A DNA stretch of 64,000 nucleotides from Mesodorylaimus sp. YZB2_4 (Eukaryota > Nematoda > Enoplea > Dorylaimida > Dorylaimidae). The DNA lies in NCBI GenBank assembly GCA_030248295.1, contig JASANH010001455.1, forward strand, positions 558,001 to 622,000, given 5' to 3'. The notes below the pieces were generated by a model. The model had not been told where the DNA came from and did no database searches. It worked only from the letters and a program-made list of their open reading frames with translations. Shown one piece after another: positions 45,651 through 56,821 of the stretch; within the stretch, counting starts at the first letter, position 1; each line of letters starts with the position of its first letter. The position numbers and the translations under genes were made by a program.

Positions 45651-46121
45651 TCATCCTCCACCCGATAACGATGCAGTCGATACTGATTGCGAGATCGAGG
45701 AATTGGATGGTGGTTGCTGCGAGATCGGGCCAGTCGTGAGTGTGGACATGCTGCTCACACTTGAACTCATCTCGAACTTTGTTACCGCCGCCGATTCGAA
45801 AATGGTAGTGTTCAATTCGAGATCATCGAACGATGGAATGGGTGTCTCTTCGAACAAACCCACTTTAAAGAAATACATGACGGCCACGCTGATACCACAG
45901 CCAAGAATGATCGTTACGATCAAAACCACAACGCCGACTATTATTAGCGTTTTTTTTCCAATTTTCGACTTCGAAGAATAATGAGTGAATGGCGCATTCC
46001 CATACGGATTATCTGCCGTTGGTGGAACCTGTCCCACAGTATTCTTCTGTTTGGCCATCCATTTTCTCCAAGGTTCTATTTGAACACTACTTTTCGCTGA
46101 ATCAGGCGCAGGTGTCGACAT
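45651..46121 (-). CDS. Small single-pass membrane protein, unknown function
   Basis: A 156-residue frame from ATG at 46121 to TGA at 45651. Residues 1-50 are hydrophilic (basic and Gln/Pro/Asn-rich). Residues about 54-80 form one strong hydrophobic helix (KTLIIVGVVVLIVTIIL...VAVMYFF) after a GKK stop-transfer-like patch. The C-terminal 65 residues are Ser/Thr-rich with an N-x-T/S pair. It diverges from NDUFB2 across 283 bp. Its last codons and 3' flank are duplicated in inverted form at 2.4 kb, which shows the frame end is shared sequence. It may be type II or III. The layout (basic tail, one TM, Ser/Thr stalk) resembles the start of the protein at 58 kb, without clear homology. The family is not recognised. 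Confidence 0.65.
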   Translation of the reverse strand: MSTPAPDSAKSSVQIEPWRKWMAKQKNTVGQVPPTADNPYGNAPFTHYSSKSKIGKKTLIIVGVVVLIVTIILGCGISVAVMYFFKVGLFEETPIPSFDDLELNTTIFESAAVTKFEMSSSVSSMSTLTTGPISQQPPSNSSISQSVSTASLSGGG

Positions 46122-46404
46122 TTTGGAAGAGTTTCGGATCTAATTCGTCAAAAACTCCGACCGGCCGCACTTCTCGCCGGCAAACTTCACACTGATTATC
46201 GTCCCGTCCAATTCTCGCGCACAAGAAAATTCGAAAATACATTTTTCCCCATTCTGTGATAAGCAGCAGAAATATTGTCTGCTAACAAGCGCGAAAATTG
46301 TTGCACGGCGAGGACCGCAGCTAACCCGGGTTTTCAGGTTTTTCGATCGATCGTAACCGATTTTCTGTTTTTTTTCTTCTGGTGAAAATCGAAAAGTTAT
46401 TGGA
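46122..46404. promoter_or_regulatory. Probable bidirectional promoter
   Basis: A 283-bp interval between two divergent start codons (46121 minus, 46405 plus). No clear TATA box is seen. It contains CG-containing words (GACCGGCCGCAC, GATCGATCG). Shared promoter use is inferred from the spacing only. Confidence 0.45.
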
Positions 46405-47130
46405 ATGAAGTTGCCGATTTCAGCCGCATCTCGAGGAATTTTATTTGCTCGATTTCTAATGGGTTCGAATTTCAAATCAATTTTACAACGAGGTTACGGT
46501 AGTGGTGTCGATCCTGAAGTCATGAAAATTCATCAAGCTTTGCCTAAAGATTATAAAAGTTTTTCTGGTACGTCAAATGTCGATAATCCGGCTTTTAATT
46601 ACGATTGGGAAATGAAGAAATTGATTGATCCGTCCGATCCGCCGCCGCAGTAAGTACTGTAGCGCCTACTGTACAGAGAAAATATGTACTCCTGGCTTTA
46701 CCGATTTTCCCCTGTTTTGCTGCAGGCCTAATGCAAATCGCCTTGTTCACGATTATTCCAAATATGGCCTATCGTTTGTCTCAGTTTTTTTGAAATAACT
46801 TAGGTAATCATTTTTTTCAGCTGGTCTTATCGTGGAAGTTATCAACGAGAATTTACCTACGTGGCAGAGAAAAGAATGTATGATTTCCTTTCGACTTTTC
46901 TCTGGTTCTGGATATTTTGGCGGATTTACTGGGGCGGCTACAACGTTTTTTTTGTAAGTTTTTTATTGGTCATTTAGATGATCTTATTTTAGGGTGCTTA
47001 CGTTTTTTAAACTTGAATTTTTCTAATTTAGGGCGAACCAGAATTTACAAGCGATATGGATATGAGCAAATGGACGGACGCGGAATTGGGTATTCCCAAC
47101 GACGATACAATGCCACCTCGTCTTTTCTGA
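46405..47130 (+). CDS. NDUFB2: NADH dehydrogenase (complex I) subunit NDUFB2-like
   Basis: Three exons: 46405-46649, 46821-46953 and 47032-47130 (TGA), with junctions GCA|GTAAGT...TTTTTTTCAG and TTT|GTAAGT...AATTTAG, giving about 158 residues. The C-terminal SKWTDAELGIPNDD matches the hallmark SQWTDEELGIPPDD ending of NDUFB2. Before it lies one hydrophobic helix with FLWFWIFWRIYW, as in the family's single TM segment. The N-terminal ~35 residues (Arg/Ser/Ala-rich, few acids) fit a mitochondrial transit peptide. NDUFB2 is an accessory subunit in the membrane arm of complex I. The protein is longer than the human form (about 105 residues) because of an extra N-terminal segment. It heads the NDUFB2-MTAP plus-strand pair. 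Confidence 0.85.
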
Positions 47131-47768
47131 ATTCGATCAGTCCCAATCGATATTTGTGATCGATCGTAGTGCGGCCATCGCCGTGATCTTTCATAGACTA
47201 GCGTTGACTGGGTGTTCTGGTTTGTATATGAGTAGATTATCTAACGGAGTGATCGAACTGCCCATTTTGGATTGAGGATTTGAGATTTTTGAACCTTTGT
47301 TTTTGTTAGATGAAATGGAAGTAAAGTTTGGCCAAAAGTATTGATGAATCATTGGAATTCGATGCTTTATCGCTTTTTATTTTTCAAATTAGATCGCTGG
47401 AGTTTTTCTGAGAAGGTTTTTTTAGGTTGTCCCTTACTTCATACGATTTGGAAACTGGTCAGGATGACGGCTGTCAGGGTACGTTAACCTGTGTTGTCTG
47501 GTTTGCAGTCAAGTGCTTATTAGATAGAGAATATCGAGAAAAAGCTGAAAAAAGGGGACAAAAAATGAACTCCCAGCGGGAATCGAACCCTCATTCTTAT
47601 AGAAGGAGGAGAAAAAAAGAGTCACAAGACTTGAGATCTGTCATCCAGTAAGCGTGTTAGTGTACTGATCGGACTGAATGGGAAGCAAAGTGCAGGTCGC
47701 AGGTGCAGGCGAGCTCCAAAGAGGAAGGTCAGGTTTTGTTGCCTTTGACAAAATGATTGATTTTTCAG

Positions 47769-50700
47769 ATCGGCATTATTGGTGGGACTGGTCTAGATGA
47801 CGCGAACATATTGCACGATGCCGTCGAAATGTTTGTTGATACGCCTTTCGGAAAGGTGAGCGGCACGGCCGACGTGTGATGGGAGTCAGAGAGATAGAGT
47901 GTATGCTAACCACAGCTCCTTGGGAGGGGGGGAAGGGATGACGGATGTCCTGTAGATATCCTCTCGACCCGGAGTGGGTGTGCCTGGGCTTGGTTGGCTG
48001 GGAAGTTCCCATGGGACTGACTGCGCAAAAAAACTGATGACGCATGCTACCGATATTTCACTTATTTTCTCTGGGAACACGTTCCAGTCACCTACGTCGG
48101 CACTGGCGAATCGCCTGCCAAGCCTCGACGTCCCGCCTCCCATGAGGGGTGTGTAACCCTCGTGCCTAGTAGGCCATGGCGAGTGGGAGAGACCCTGATT
48201 GGGAGACACCAACCTGTCGGGTTGATGTTTCAGCCGCAAGTATAGTCAAGACTTGCCTGCACCAGTCGGAGTGTTTGTCCACACTTCCTCCTAAGCCCAC
48301 CATGCTTGGTGCCTATAGAGGTGATGCCGCGGCGAGCTTACTCACTTCGCATAAAGCTCACGATCGGAGCAGCAGTCCCTGACTCTAGTAGTCTAAGACT
48401 GGTGGTACATCAGCCTGACTGGTTGAAATACTGCCATATGCATGTGTTAGATAGGGCTAAGGATATTCTTCCATGAGATGGGAGAGGGTAAACCTTGCAC
48501 GGGGCACTGTTACCAGCATTCCTGGCAGTGAGGAGATCGATACTCTCCCCTGGCTGGGAGACGTCAACCACTCCAGTTGATGTTTCAGGGGCAGGTATAC
48601 TCTCGGGACTCGCCTGCTCTAGTCGGAGTTTCTTGCCGCCGGTCTCTCATCTCATGCCACTTGGGTGCGCTGGTTTCAGCACCCTGACAACAATTTAGCT
48701 AGCCAAGCTTAGGCCGGCTGCCCCTATCCACCCTCCCACACCAGCCACTACTGTACATGCCCTGGACTGATTTGGAGTTGGGATACCTCCGTCCTGTTTA
48801 GGTGTTATTGGCCTGCGTCTGCCACTCACGCAAGGCCACACCACACAAACGTGTTCCCTCGTGCCCAGGAATGTTCGTATAGTGAGTGTATAAATGGCAT
48901 GACATGGCATGAAACGCGTCTTGTGTGTGTGTGTCTATGAAGCCGGGTACTGTGTCATCTAATACACGCCTGTTGTGTGCGTTTCAGCCATCGGACGCAC
49001 TGAAGCTTGGCACAATCGATGGTGTGCCTTGTATCTTGCTTTCTCGGTAAGTACCTTCAAGGTGGGAAGTGTGCACAGGTTCTACTGGTCAGCAAAACTA
49101 AGAAGAACTATGTCGGGGTGGCTAATGGATAAACTTATGTTTAGTACCTGACGGCGGCCTAGAGGACTCAGAGTAGGGAGCTGCTCACGAGAGAGGGGGT
49201 TTGAATCCCACTCAGGGTTAGACTTAGTCCCTCACTCATGCAACCTACTGAGTTATATATGCCACATGTCTGGACGGGTTCGAATCCCTGCCAAGTAGGC
49301 TACGGCATGTCATTTCAGCCATGGTCGTAATCACAGCATCTCGCCAACGGCCATCAACTACCGAGCTAATATTTGGGCATTAAAAGAACACGGGTGCACT
49401 CATATTCTTGTATCGACTGCGTGTGGATCGTTGCAAGAAGAAGTGAGACCGGGTCAAATCGTATTCTTGGATCAGTTCATCGACAGGTGAGGCCGGGCCT
49501 GGGTTCTGGTTGCTGTGCATTTATGACTGGTTGCATCTTGGCATTCAGAACCACGAAACGGGCTTCGTCATTTTACGATATGACGCCCGGAGGACCGGTT
49601 GGTGTCTGCCACATTCCCATGGACGAACCATTCTGTCCAGAAATGAGGAAGGTGAGACTGGGGTCTACTTGAAGTGGGTCCCGCGTAGGTTCAGTCGTGT
49701 GATAGATGGATGTAGTCTTGGGTCTGGTGACCCAAGGGTTATCCCAGTCGAATGCACAATGCATGGGGGGGATTGATGGATTTGATGAACCCAGTCGGGC
49801 GATGTCGGGCCTCTGCATGTAGCTGGGCGCCTGAAAACCCAGCATCGACCGATCCAACCTAACGGAAGGTCTGGATTCCGATCCGATCCGACCGAACGAT
49901 CCGCTTAAAAAAATAGAAAATAGATGGGGATGACGTGTTTGGCACTGCGTCCTCACCGACCTGCCCTCTTTCCTCGCGCTGTCACTCTCTGTCAGACCAC
50001 TCCAAAGGACATAGGAGAGCTAAGCGGCTCCTAAAGCGGAATTAAGTTGTGATTTGAGAGAAAACGGGATTTTCTCGTCACGGCTTGTCACATTTTATCA
50101 TTTCCCAGCTGATAAACCGCAAAAAATATTAGTTGCCGATCTGGCCGATCCAGCAGTTGGATCCACCCCTCGGATTGGCGGGTCGATTGGGCCGGATCGG
50201 TGGATCAGTCGATGCTGGCTGGAAGCTTGCGAGACGAAACCTTTTGGCTCGGGATCAGGATTTTGAAAGAGTGCTTCTTTCACTTTTCGATTCGTTGCAG
50301 GTGATTTGCACTCCACCCTGAGTTTAGTAGCCAGCAAATATAGAGCCGGGGCGATCGGGAGGGGCGATCGATCGCCCCTCCCGAACGAATGCTATTTGAC
50401 GATCTGACTCGTTAGATGTGCCTTTTTTTCAGATTCTCATCGACGTGGCCAATGAACTTAAAATAGATCACCATCCGACGGGCACAACGGTGTGCATCGA
50501 GGGACCTCGTTTTTCCACCAAGGCCGAAAGTCATCTATTCCGTCAATGGAAGGCGCACGTGGTCAATATGACAACTGTGCCTGAGGTTAGTCATGTTATG
50601 TCATACTTTATCCACAGCCAAGCACCATAAGGCGCACATGAGGGATAAGGAACGCATACTTGACAATCATTTTTTACCTGGGCGGGAGTCGAACCCTCCC

Positions 50701-53700
50701 CTCTAAGTGCTCACCAAGCGTGAAAGGCAGACGCTAGGCCACAGACATAGTCGGAGGTGATGTGTGGGATGGTGACGGTTTGTCTTGACATGTTCCGTGT
50801 TTTAGGTGTGCCTGGCGAAAGAATTGGGCATGTGCTACGCGGCTGTCGCCTTGCCGACCGATTACGATTGTTGGCACGAGAGTCAAGAACCAGTAAGTTA
50901 GCACTGGTCGGGTCTGCAGATTGATGGGGCATGAGTGTGGCCATACTTTCTGGGGGGGGGGATGGTCGCATTCCAGTCAGTCTTGTATGATGTGCATATG
51001 GTTGAACGTGTAACCCGGAGTCAGGCAGGCCGTGGCGAGTGGGAAGAGTAATCGATACTGTCCCCTGGCTGGGAAACGTCAAGCTCTTCGGTTGGTGTTT
51101 CTAGGGCAGGTATATAGTCGCGAGACGAACCTGCCTTTAGTCGGAGTTTTTGTCCCGCTGACTTCGGCTGGCCTCACTCTCTCCCACGCCTGCCTAAATG
51201 GTTGCACCTCGTTGGTGGTCCTCAGTCTAGTCGAGACCTGACCATCTCATATCCCCTCCTCGATGTCTGATTTGAGTGTTTTAGGTGTCGGTGGATCAGG
51301 TAATGGCTTGTTTCCACGCCAACTCGAAGAAGGCGTGTGACATCATTCGGGCGGCGGTGAAGCGAATTCAAGGAAAGGACTGGAGTGATATTATGGAAAA
51401 GAACAAGGTAAGGCATTGTCTTGACTTGACATTGACTGGGTGTTTCTTTGCACAGTTTTGGATGGGAAGCAATGGAAATTAGGACCACAGAATTTGAATA
51501 TTGTCCCACTGGGAGGGAGGGCTGGATCAATTTTGCTGGGTTATATTTTCTTGATTCTAGTCGCCCGCGCCCAGCACCTGAGGGGTATTTCAATGGGTGG
51601 GGAGGGAAGCGGTGACCTGCGGATGAGGCTTGGAACAGCAGTCTGTCTTTGACTTCTAGCAGTCAAAGACAAGTGAAACATGAACGTGACTGGTTGAGTC
51701 TTACTTGTCAACCACCGCTGGACCCAGACTCAATGCTGTGGAGGCTCATGTGTCGATCGATCCTCTGCATGGAGCTAGCGGTCGAGAGTGTCACCCGTCA
51801 GGGTCACTCTTTGCCACAACCTCCATTAGTCATAGAGACAGTGGAGTTTCCTGATCGTGCCAAAAACCTAGGGCAGTCAACCTAGCCCATGCTGTGCGGC
51901 CGCGGTGGTTCAGCGGTTTGGCATTTGTCTCTTCATACAGGGTTGCCACGGAAGCCTGAATTCTTGGATTTTCTGCCCAAAAAGCCTTAATTTGCCTTGG
52001 ATTTGCGTTGTCATAATTTTTGCCTTGCAAATTCAATTTTTGAATTACCGCGTTTATCCAATGTGTGTGCTCGCGATCGTCCATTTTGGAGCATATTTCT
52101 TACCTGTACCCTGCTAGGCAGACATGCGTTAACGCCAGAGGCAGCGATTGTTTGCGACCGCAACGAAATCGTGTGCGCGGTCGCTAGACAAGTCGCGCAG
52201 ATACTGTACATATGTGCGCGTACGTGCTTTGTTCAGCAGTTGTATTGCATACTTCGATGATACAAACGCATTCGCTAGACGCCAAAAAAGTAACTTGTAA
52301 GCCTTGCATACTAAATCAGTCACGGGGAACTCTTCTCCCAGGGAGTCGCGAAGCGTGCTCTGTACTAATGATCTCTAAGCATTCGCACACGTGAGTTGGA
52401 TACAGACAGTAAATTATTCTAAATAGGTGAAACGGGTTTTATGTCTAGCGGATATCGCGGGTATCCTACTCCCTGGTTTCTTTCATGTCTTATCACGTTC
52501 TTTCGCGTTCTAGGCTTAGGCTAATTAGTTTGCTATTTCTTCGACTGCACAGCCAGAAAAGTTGTTTCTGTCCAGCTTGCCTGCCCCCACTCACGGCCAG
52601 TGCTCTGCGGCCGCGCACACGCTTTCCTTGCAGTCGCAAACAAACGCTGCCGCTGGGTTTGGCGTATTTCCCTAGCAGGGTACAGATTCGAAATATGGTC
52701 TGTGCGACCAGAGTCGTCCTTTTAAAGTGCTATGTATAATCAATCCAAATTTTGAACAGTTGCCAGAAGGTAGAGTCGTGCATCGTCCACATCGCTGGTC
52801 ATTTTATGGGCGCTGTAGATTGTTACGACTTGCAGGAACAAATCAATCAAATAAAATCTTATGCACGGGCTGTTAGATATTGTCTGAATCTGTCGCGACG
52901 GAGCGCGATGGATTTCAAGGCTCACATTACAGCCCAGGAGAAGCATGGTCGATTTGTGACTTTACGATGTGATTCTTTCCTTTTTATGCTTAGTTCGCTT
53001 TCCTGTGGCTCATCTCTTCGTTCTGTCTCCGACCAGAGTGGTCGCCTGCTTATCTTTGTCCGTAAAAGACAGTGTAACGAAGCTGTGATATATTCAGTCT
53101 CTCTCCTCCAGCCGACCAGAGCAGTCGGTTCTGCCGTCGCTCTCTTCAACTACGCTTCCACAACGCCGCTCTCGCAACAGAATCTGCGTGTGAATAATAA
53201 ATGACTGGAACACTTTTTCTTTTTCCCGCCAAAATTTTCGAATTTGTGCCTTATTAGGAGCCTTAAAATAGCCTTATTTTTAATTTGTAAAAGTCTGTGG
53301 GAACCCTGCAGATTGCTTTGGGCGTGTTGCTGGGCTTGTCCCGGGTTCAATTCCCAGTGAGAGAGGTCGGCTTGCGAACCATCAACCCTCGCTGACCTTG
53401 CGCGGTAGGCCGCGGATGACTCACCCGGTAGCCTAGAGGTACTCCGAGTGGAGAGCCAACACGGACGGGGTCCAAAGCCCGCCCGCAATCGTCCAAGGAA
53501 GTCTGTGGTCCAGGATGCCCTCGCACTGAGGGACCCTGCTGTGCGTGCTGGTCCCCGCACAGCCTTGCTTACAAGGGTTTCACTGCTGGCCAGCTACTGC
53601 AAGCTAAACAGATAAGCCCACAAAAAATTTTTCCAGAAAGTAAAAAACCTAGCCCATTCCAATATTCCGACCTGCCGGCTCGTGCAGTGGTTGATAGCCA

Positions 53701-54077
53701 TAGCCTCGTGACCTCTGTCATGTCATGTCATACTTTATCCACAGCCAAGCACTATGCAGCGCACTCGAGGGCTAAGGAACACATAGTTGACAATCATTTT
53801 GTACCGAGGCGGGAGTCGAACCCTACCACCCAGCGTGAGAGACAGACGCCTTAACCCGCTAGGCCACGACCCGGCCCCGACCTTGGGCGCCCGCCTTATT
53901 CGCTGGACTGGGAGATTTATTTCGAGTCCTTCCACGCGCATACCTGCCTGTGTTTGGTAGTGGGCTAAAACACGAGCACGAAGGAATATGTTTCCATTTT
54001 AGGAATTGGCCCGTTCTGCTGTCATGCTGCCGACTGGGGTGCAAAATGACGATGCGGCGTTTTCGTACTTGAAGTGA
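47769..54077 (+). CDS. MTAP: S-methyl-5'-thioadenosine phosphorylase
   Basis: Eight exons follow from consensus junctions: 47769-47855, 48988-49046, 49319-49486, 49549-49651, 50433-50585, 50806-50892, 51285-51407 and 54003-54077 (TGA), all in phase. Order of motifs: [32 protein letters not shown] and [14 protein letters not shown]. Then come [43 protein letters not shown] and NMTTVPE. The series ends with [10 protein letters not shown] and SVDQV. These follow human MTAP throughout, including the phosphate-binding loop and the purine-site TDYDCW. The enzyme splits methylthioadenosine with phosphate into adenine and methylthioribose-1-phosphate in methionine salvage. Only the short first exon with the start codon is missing from the model; it should lie between 47131 and 47768. 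Introns are loaded with SINEs and other transposons. Confidence 0.95.
48150..48275 (+). repeat. Family-C repeats in MTAP intron 1
   Basis: Two copies, here and at 48525-48640, in the same orientation (GGGTTGATGTTTCAG..., CAGTCGGAGT and, in the second copy, CTCTAGTCGGAGTTTCTTGC). Confidence 0.65.
50604..50745 (-). repeat. SINE family 2 in MTAP intron
   Basis: Minus strand: box-B-like GGTTCGACTCCCGCC, then AATGATTGTCAA and a tail ending in ATAAAGTATGACATAACATG. It lies between MTAP exons at 50585 and 50806, so it fills most of that 220-bp intron. Confidence 0.8.
51005..51155 (+). repeat. Family-C repeat in MTAP intron 6
   Basis: GCGAGTGGGAAGAGTAATCG, CCCCTGGCTGGGAAACGTC, GGTGTTTCTAG and TAGTCGGAGTTTTTGTCCCG. 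Confidence 0.7.
51938..53308. mobile_element. DNA transposon, 1371 bp, no transposase (hAT-like ends)
   Basis: Ends are CAGGGTTGCCAC and GTGGGAACCCTG (10 of 12 paired), flanked by CATA (51934-51937) and CAGA (53309-53312), a possible 4-bp target duplication with one change. Sub-terminal AAAAGCCTTAATTTGCCTT-like repeats are mirrored near 53255-53285. CAGGG-type ends suggest the hAT group, but the duplication length does not fit its usual 8 bp. It contains an inner foldback at 52090-52735. Confidence 0.7.
52090..52735. mobile_element. Inner foldback element
   Basis: Left arm (about 52092-52165): GCATATTTC, CTGTACCCTGCTAGG, GCGTTAACGCCAGAGGCAGC, TTGTTTGCGACC. The right arm (about 52625-52700) is the reverse complement with indels: GTCGCAAACAAACGCTGCCG, CCTAGCAGGGTACAG, GAAATATGG. 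The centre holds no supported gene. Confidence 0.7.
53717..53877 (-). repeat. SINE family 2 in MTAP intron 7
   Basis: Minus strand: CGTGGCCTAGCGGGTTAAGG (box-A side), GTCTGTCTCTCACGC, box-B-like GGTTCGACTCCCGCC, AAAATGATTGTCAACT, GCCCTCGAGTGCGCTGC, and a TGACATGACATGACA end. It is nearly identical to the copy at 62326. Confidence 0.85.
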
Positions 54078-54317
54078 GATAAAGAAGGGAAAATAGGGGA
54101 CGATTATTGGGTGATTTTTATTCATAAGTTTTTAATTTATGAATCGTTGCGGGTAATTGTTGACGTTAGGATGATGATTATTGTTAGTATATTTCAGTCT
54201 CCTACCATCACGCCAAAGGGCGGTGTAGACATTCGAAAGAGGCACTTTCACAGAATCAACAGGGAAATCAGTTAAAAACCTAGCGGATCGAGAACAAAGC
54301 ATCGATACGATTGCGCT

Positions 54318-55067
54318 TCACTTGGATTCAGCGTCGTCTTTTTTTGATTTCTTGCGCGGCTTCTCGCTTTGTGTTGATTTCGCCTTCTTTTTCGGTCTTG
54401 TCCTCGTCCTTGTACGCGTTTTCGGTTTTCGACGTCGGCCGGTCGTTTGCGCCGAATCGACATCGTCCTGAGTACGTGCCTTCTTTCGTTTCTTTTTGCC
54501 TGTTGATGTTTTCGCGAGCGCGGGCTTCGTTTCGGGCGGCGATTCAGGTAGATGCATCGATTTTGGCAGCTCTTTTCGCTTCGGCGATTTTGGGGATTTC
54601 GGCGATTCAGCACTCTTAGGCGATTCCGCGGTTTTGGGCGATCCTTCAGTTTTCGGCGATCCTGCAGCTTTCGGCGATCCTGCAGCTTTCGGCGATCCTG
54701 CAGCTTTCGGCGATCCTGCAGCTTTCGGAGATCCCGCAGCTTTCGGCGATCCCGCGGCCTTTGGCGATCCAGCTGTGGGCGATTTCGTCCTCGCGGGAGA
54801 TTTGGATTTGCCCTTTTTCTTGGGTTTTTCTTGTCCTGGTGTTGGCGAGGACGGCTTTTCGCCACCCGCTTCCGTCGTAGCTGATCGTTCTGGCGGTGGA
54901 TGAGGTTTGCTCAATACGGAAGCGTGTGAGATATCCAGAATCTCCGTGTTCACGTCCAGCAATGTCGCGCCCGAGTCGAGATCCTTGGACATGGTCGAAC
55001 TGTCTTCGTCCTCTTCCTCCACCGTCGTCCCCGTCGTCGCTTCAGGTCGCTTCGATCCGTCCGCCAT
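54318..55067 (-). CDS. Lys-rich protein with GSPKAA hexapeptide repeats
   Basis: A 249-residue frame with ATG at 55067 (MADGSKRPEA) and stop at 54318. Residues 1-80 are acidic and Ser/Thr-rich (EEEDEDSS). The middle has six perfect GSPKAA units followed by GSPKTE, GSPKTA, ESPKSA and SPKSPKSPK (DNA unit 18 bp, about 54610-54780). The end is strongly basic with (RT)n and KK clusters. SPKx motifs occur in histone H1 tails, where they bind DNA minor grooves and are CDK sites, and in neurofilament KSP tails. A nuclear, DNA- or RNA-binding role is plausible but unproven. No structured domain is visible. It ends tail-to-tail with MTAP 240 bp away. The long plus-strand frame across the repeat is an antisense shadow. 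Confidence 0.7.
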   Translation of the reverse strand: MADGSKRPEATTGTTVEEEDEDSSTMSKDLDSGATLLDVNTEILDISHASVLSKPHPPPERSATTEAGGEKPSSPTPGQEKPKKKGKSKSPARTKSPTAGSPKAAGSPKAAGSPKAAGSPKAAGSPKAAGSPKAAGSPKTEGSPKTAESPKSAESPKSPKSPKRKELPKSMHLPESPPETKPALAKTSTGKKKRKKARTQDDVDSAQTTGRRRKPKTRTRTRTRPKKKAKSTQSEKPRKKSKKDDAESK

Positions 55068-56821
55068 CACTGTCCTACCGGCCGTCCCTTACAGCATCCG
55101 CACAATCACTGGTCGACCAGGAGAGGGAGCCTGTTGGATGGCATTACTTTACAATGCAGCTGCATGCGATTGGTTTTTAACTCACTTCGCTCCAATGCGA
55201 TTTAAATATCAGATTGTATTACTCTCAAAAAGATAGATCACAGGAATCGATCGGAGCCCGCAAAGTCGATGTGCTCGTGTCGTGATGTACGACATTCCAC
55301 GCTCACGTGATGCTGGGTTCAGGCTGATCTTAGAAGCTGTAATACCATGGACTATTGTAATAGTCGGAATAGCCCTACATTGAAGAGGATACCGCGGGGA
55401 GCGGATGGACTCGAAAACCCTCTAGGCAGGTCACCTAGTCGTAGGTGCCTGATACATCGACCTGATTGGTTTCAGCCTCGCCTGGAGGAGCGTATCGAGC
55501 GGCCAACGAAGGCAACTGATACGCTGTATGCCAAGGCCAGTCAAGGCAACCGCATACTGCTCCGTGTATAAGGCGGCCAGTTAAGGCAAACAGATACACT
55601 ATCTTCTCCGCAGGCCAAACACACCTACTACACTATACGCTCCGGCCTATTGGTGCACTGGTGGGCTGGTTCCTGCGGCTTGAGCCATCCTTTGGTCAGC
55701 CGAGTTAATCCGAGGGCGAGCCAAGGATTTCAATGTGAGCGGTCCGAGATCTATACAGTATCCCCCCCACCCAAGCAACTTGCAGTAAAAGCAATCACTC
55801 GAAATAAATGGCTTTTAGTTCGCATTCATGTTTTATACAGCATATTTCATGGCAATTTCGACACTTTCTCATGAATTCGTGGGTTTTTCAAAGTCCTTCT
55901 GCTGCTTTCAAATAAAGTTAGGGCAATGATTTCCAATTTCTCATGAATTTTTGAACGCTTATTGCATGGCAACGTGCTCGAGTGACGTAAAATAGCTTAG
56001 CATATAATAGCACCCAGAAAGGCATGTCCTGCAAAGCATTGATCAACGAGATCCCGATTCATAAACAGCCCTTCAAACGTGTTTTCCGCGCCTCCCAAGG
56101 ATGCCTACAATTGCTTTGTGCAATCATACACTAGCCTGGCTGCTGGTCGAATGCACCCGGTCCTGAGATGATGCACTGTCGATGGCGCAGTCAGCACCAG
56201 AGGATCTTATCAGCCACACACAAATCAAGTCAACTCCTGGACTCTACTCTAATCCAAGTCCCTGGCTTGCGCATGGCCCGCATGACCAGGTGCTGAGCGA
56301 TTATCGCCTAGCCAAAGCTGACTGACGCATGTTGTTGAAGTGATCCTGCTGACCCTGATGGCTAGGCAAACAAGTTGTGAGGACCAATTGGCGAACAATA
56401 GCCCTCGCGAACAGCTGATTGCCTACAATTGACCAAGGCGAACAATTGCTCACGAAGAAATCGCCTAGCGAACAATCGACTGCACCACAGGGGTGGACCA
56501 CACGGGGGGAGGGGGACTTCCCAGCAGCCTGTTCTTATACTGCCTTCTCATCCCCATCGATCCAGTTGCCCTAGCCCCACCCCAAAGAGTTCTGGAAAGA
56601 CAACACGGACAACATGCCTTATGAGAATTCTTTATCTGCCGCCAAAATCAAATCTTGCGTTCACTGTCGCAACATGCCCTGCTGTTGTCTTTTAAACTGT
56701 CATTCTGAGTTTGAGCAGTTGCGACATCCTGTGGAGATTTCTTTCATCAAATGTCAAGTCAGAACGCAAACAGCCAGCGCACACAGGTCACTCGATCACA
56801 GGCATCACTCGCCTCTCTTCG
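55068..56821. other. Intergenic region with a Ty3-associated repeat
   Basis: A piece at 55655-55750 (GGTTCCTGCGGCTTGAGCCA, GGCGAGCCAAGGATTTCA) matches the segment preceding the RT codons at 59340-59400 and 63550-63630. Short repeated words occur: GGC.AGT.AAGGCAA at 55500-55600 and GGCGAACAAT-like words at 56390-56475. No gene is supported. Confidence 0.5.

Larger units (their letters stand above)
51896..53635 (+). repeat. SINE family 1 split by a DNA transposon
   Basis: The SINE head is at 51896-51937 (GCGGCCGCGGTGGTTCAGCG ... CTTCATA) and its continuation at 53309-53635 (ATTGCTTTGGGCG, CCGGGTTCAATTCCC, ...). The interval is an inserted element (see 51938-53308). Confidence 0.85.

Noticed and set aside
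52752-53204. 150-residue plus-strand frame in the CAGGG element
   Set aside because: No transposase motif, no homologous blocks; the opposite strand is equally open.
54496-54903. 135-residue plus-strand open frame (Phe/Gly/Asp repeats)
   Set aside because: It is the antisense shadow of the GSPKAA repeat; no splice or family support.
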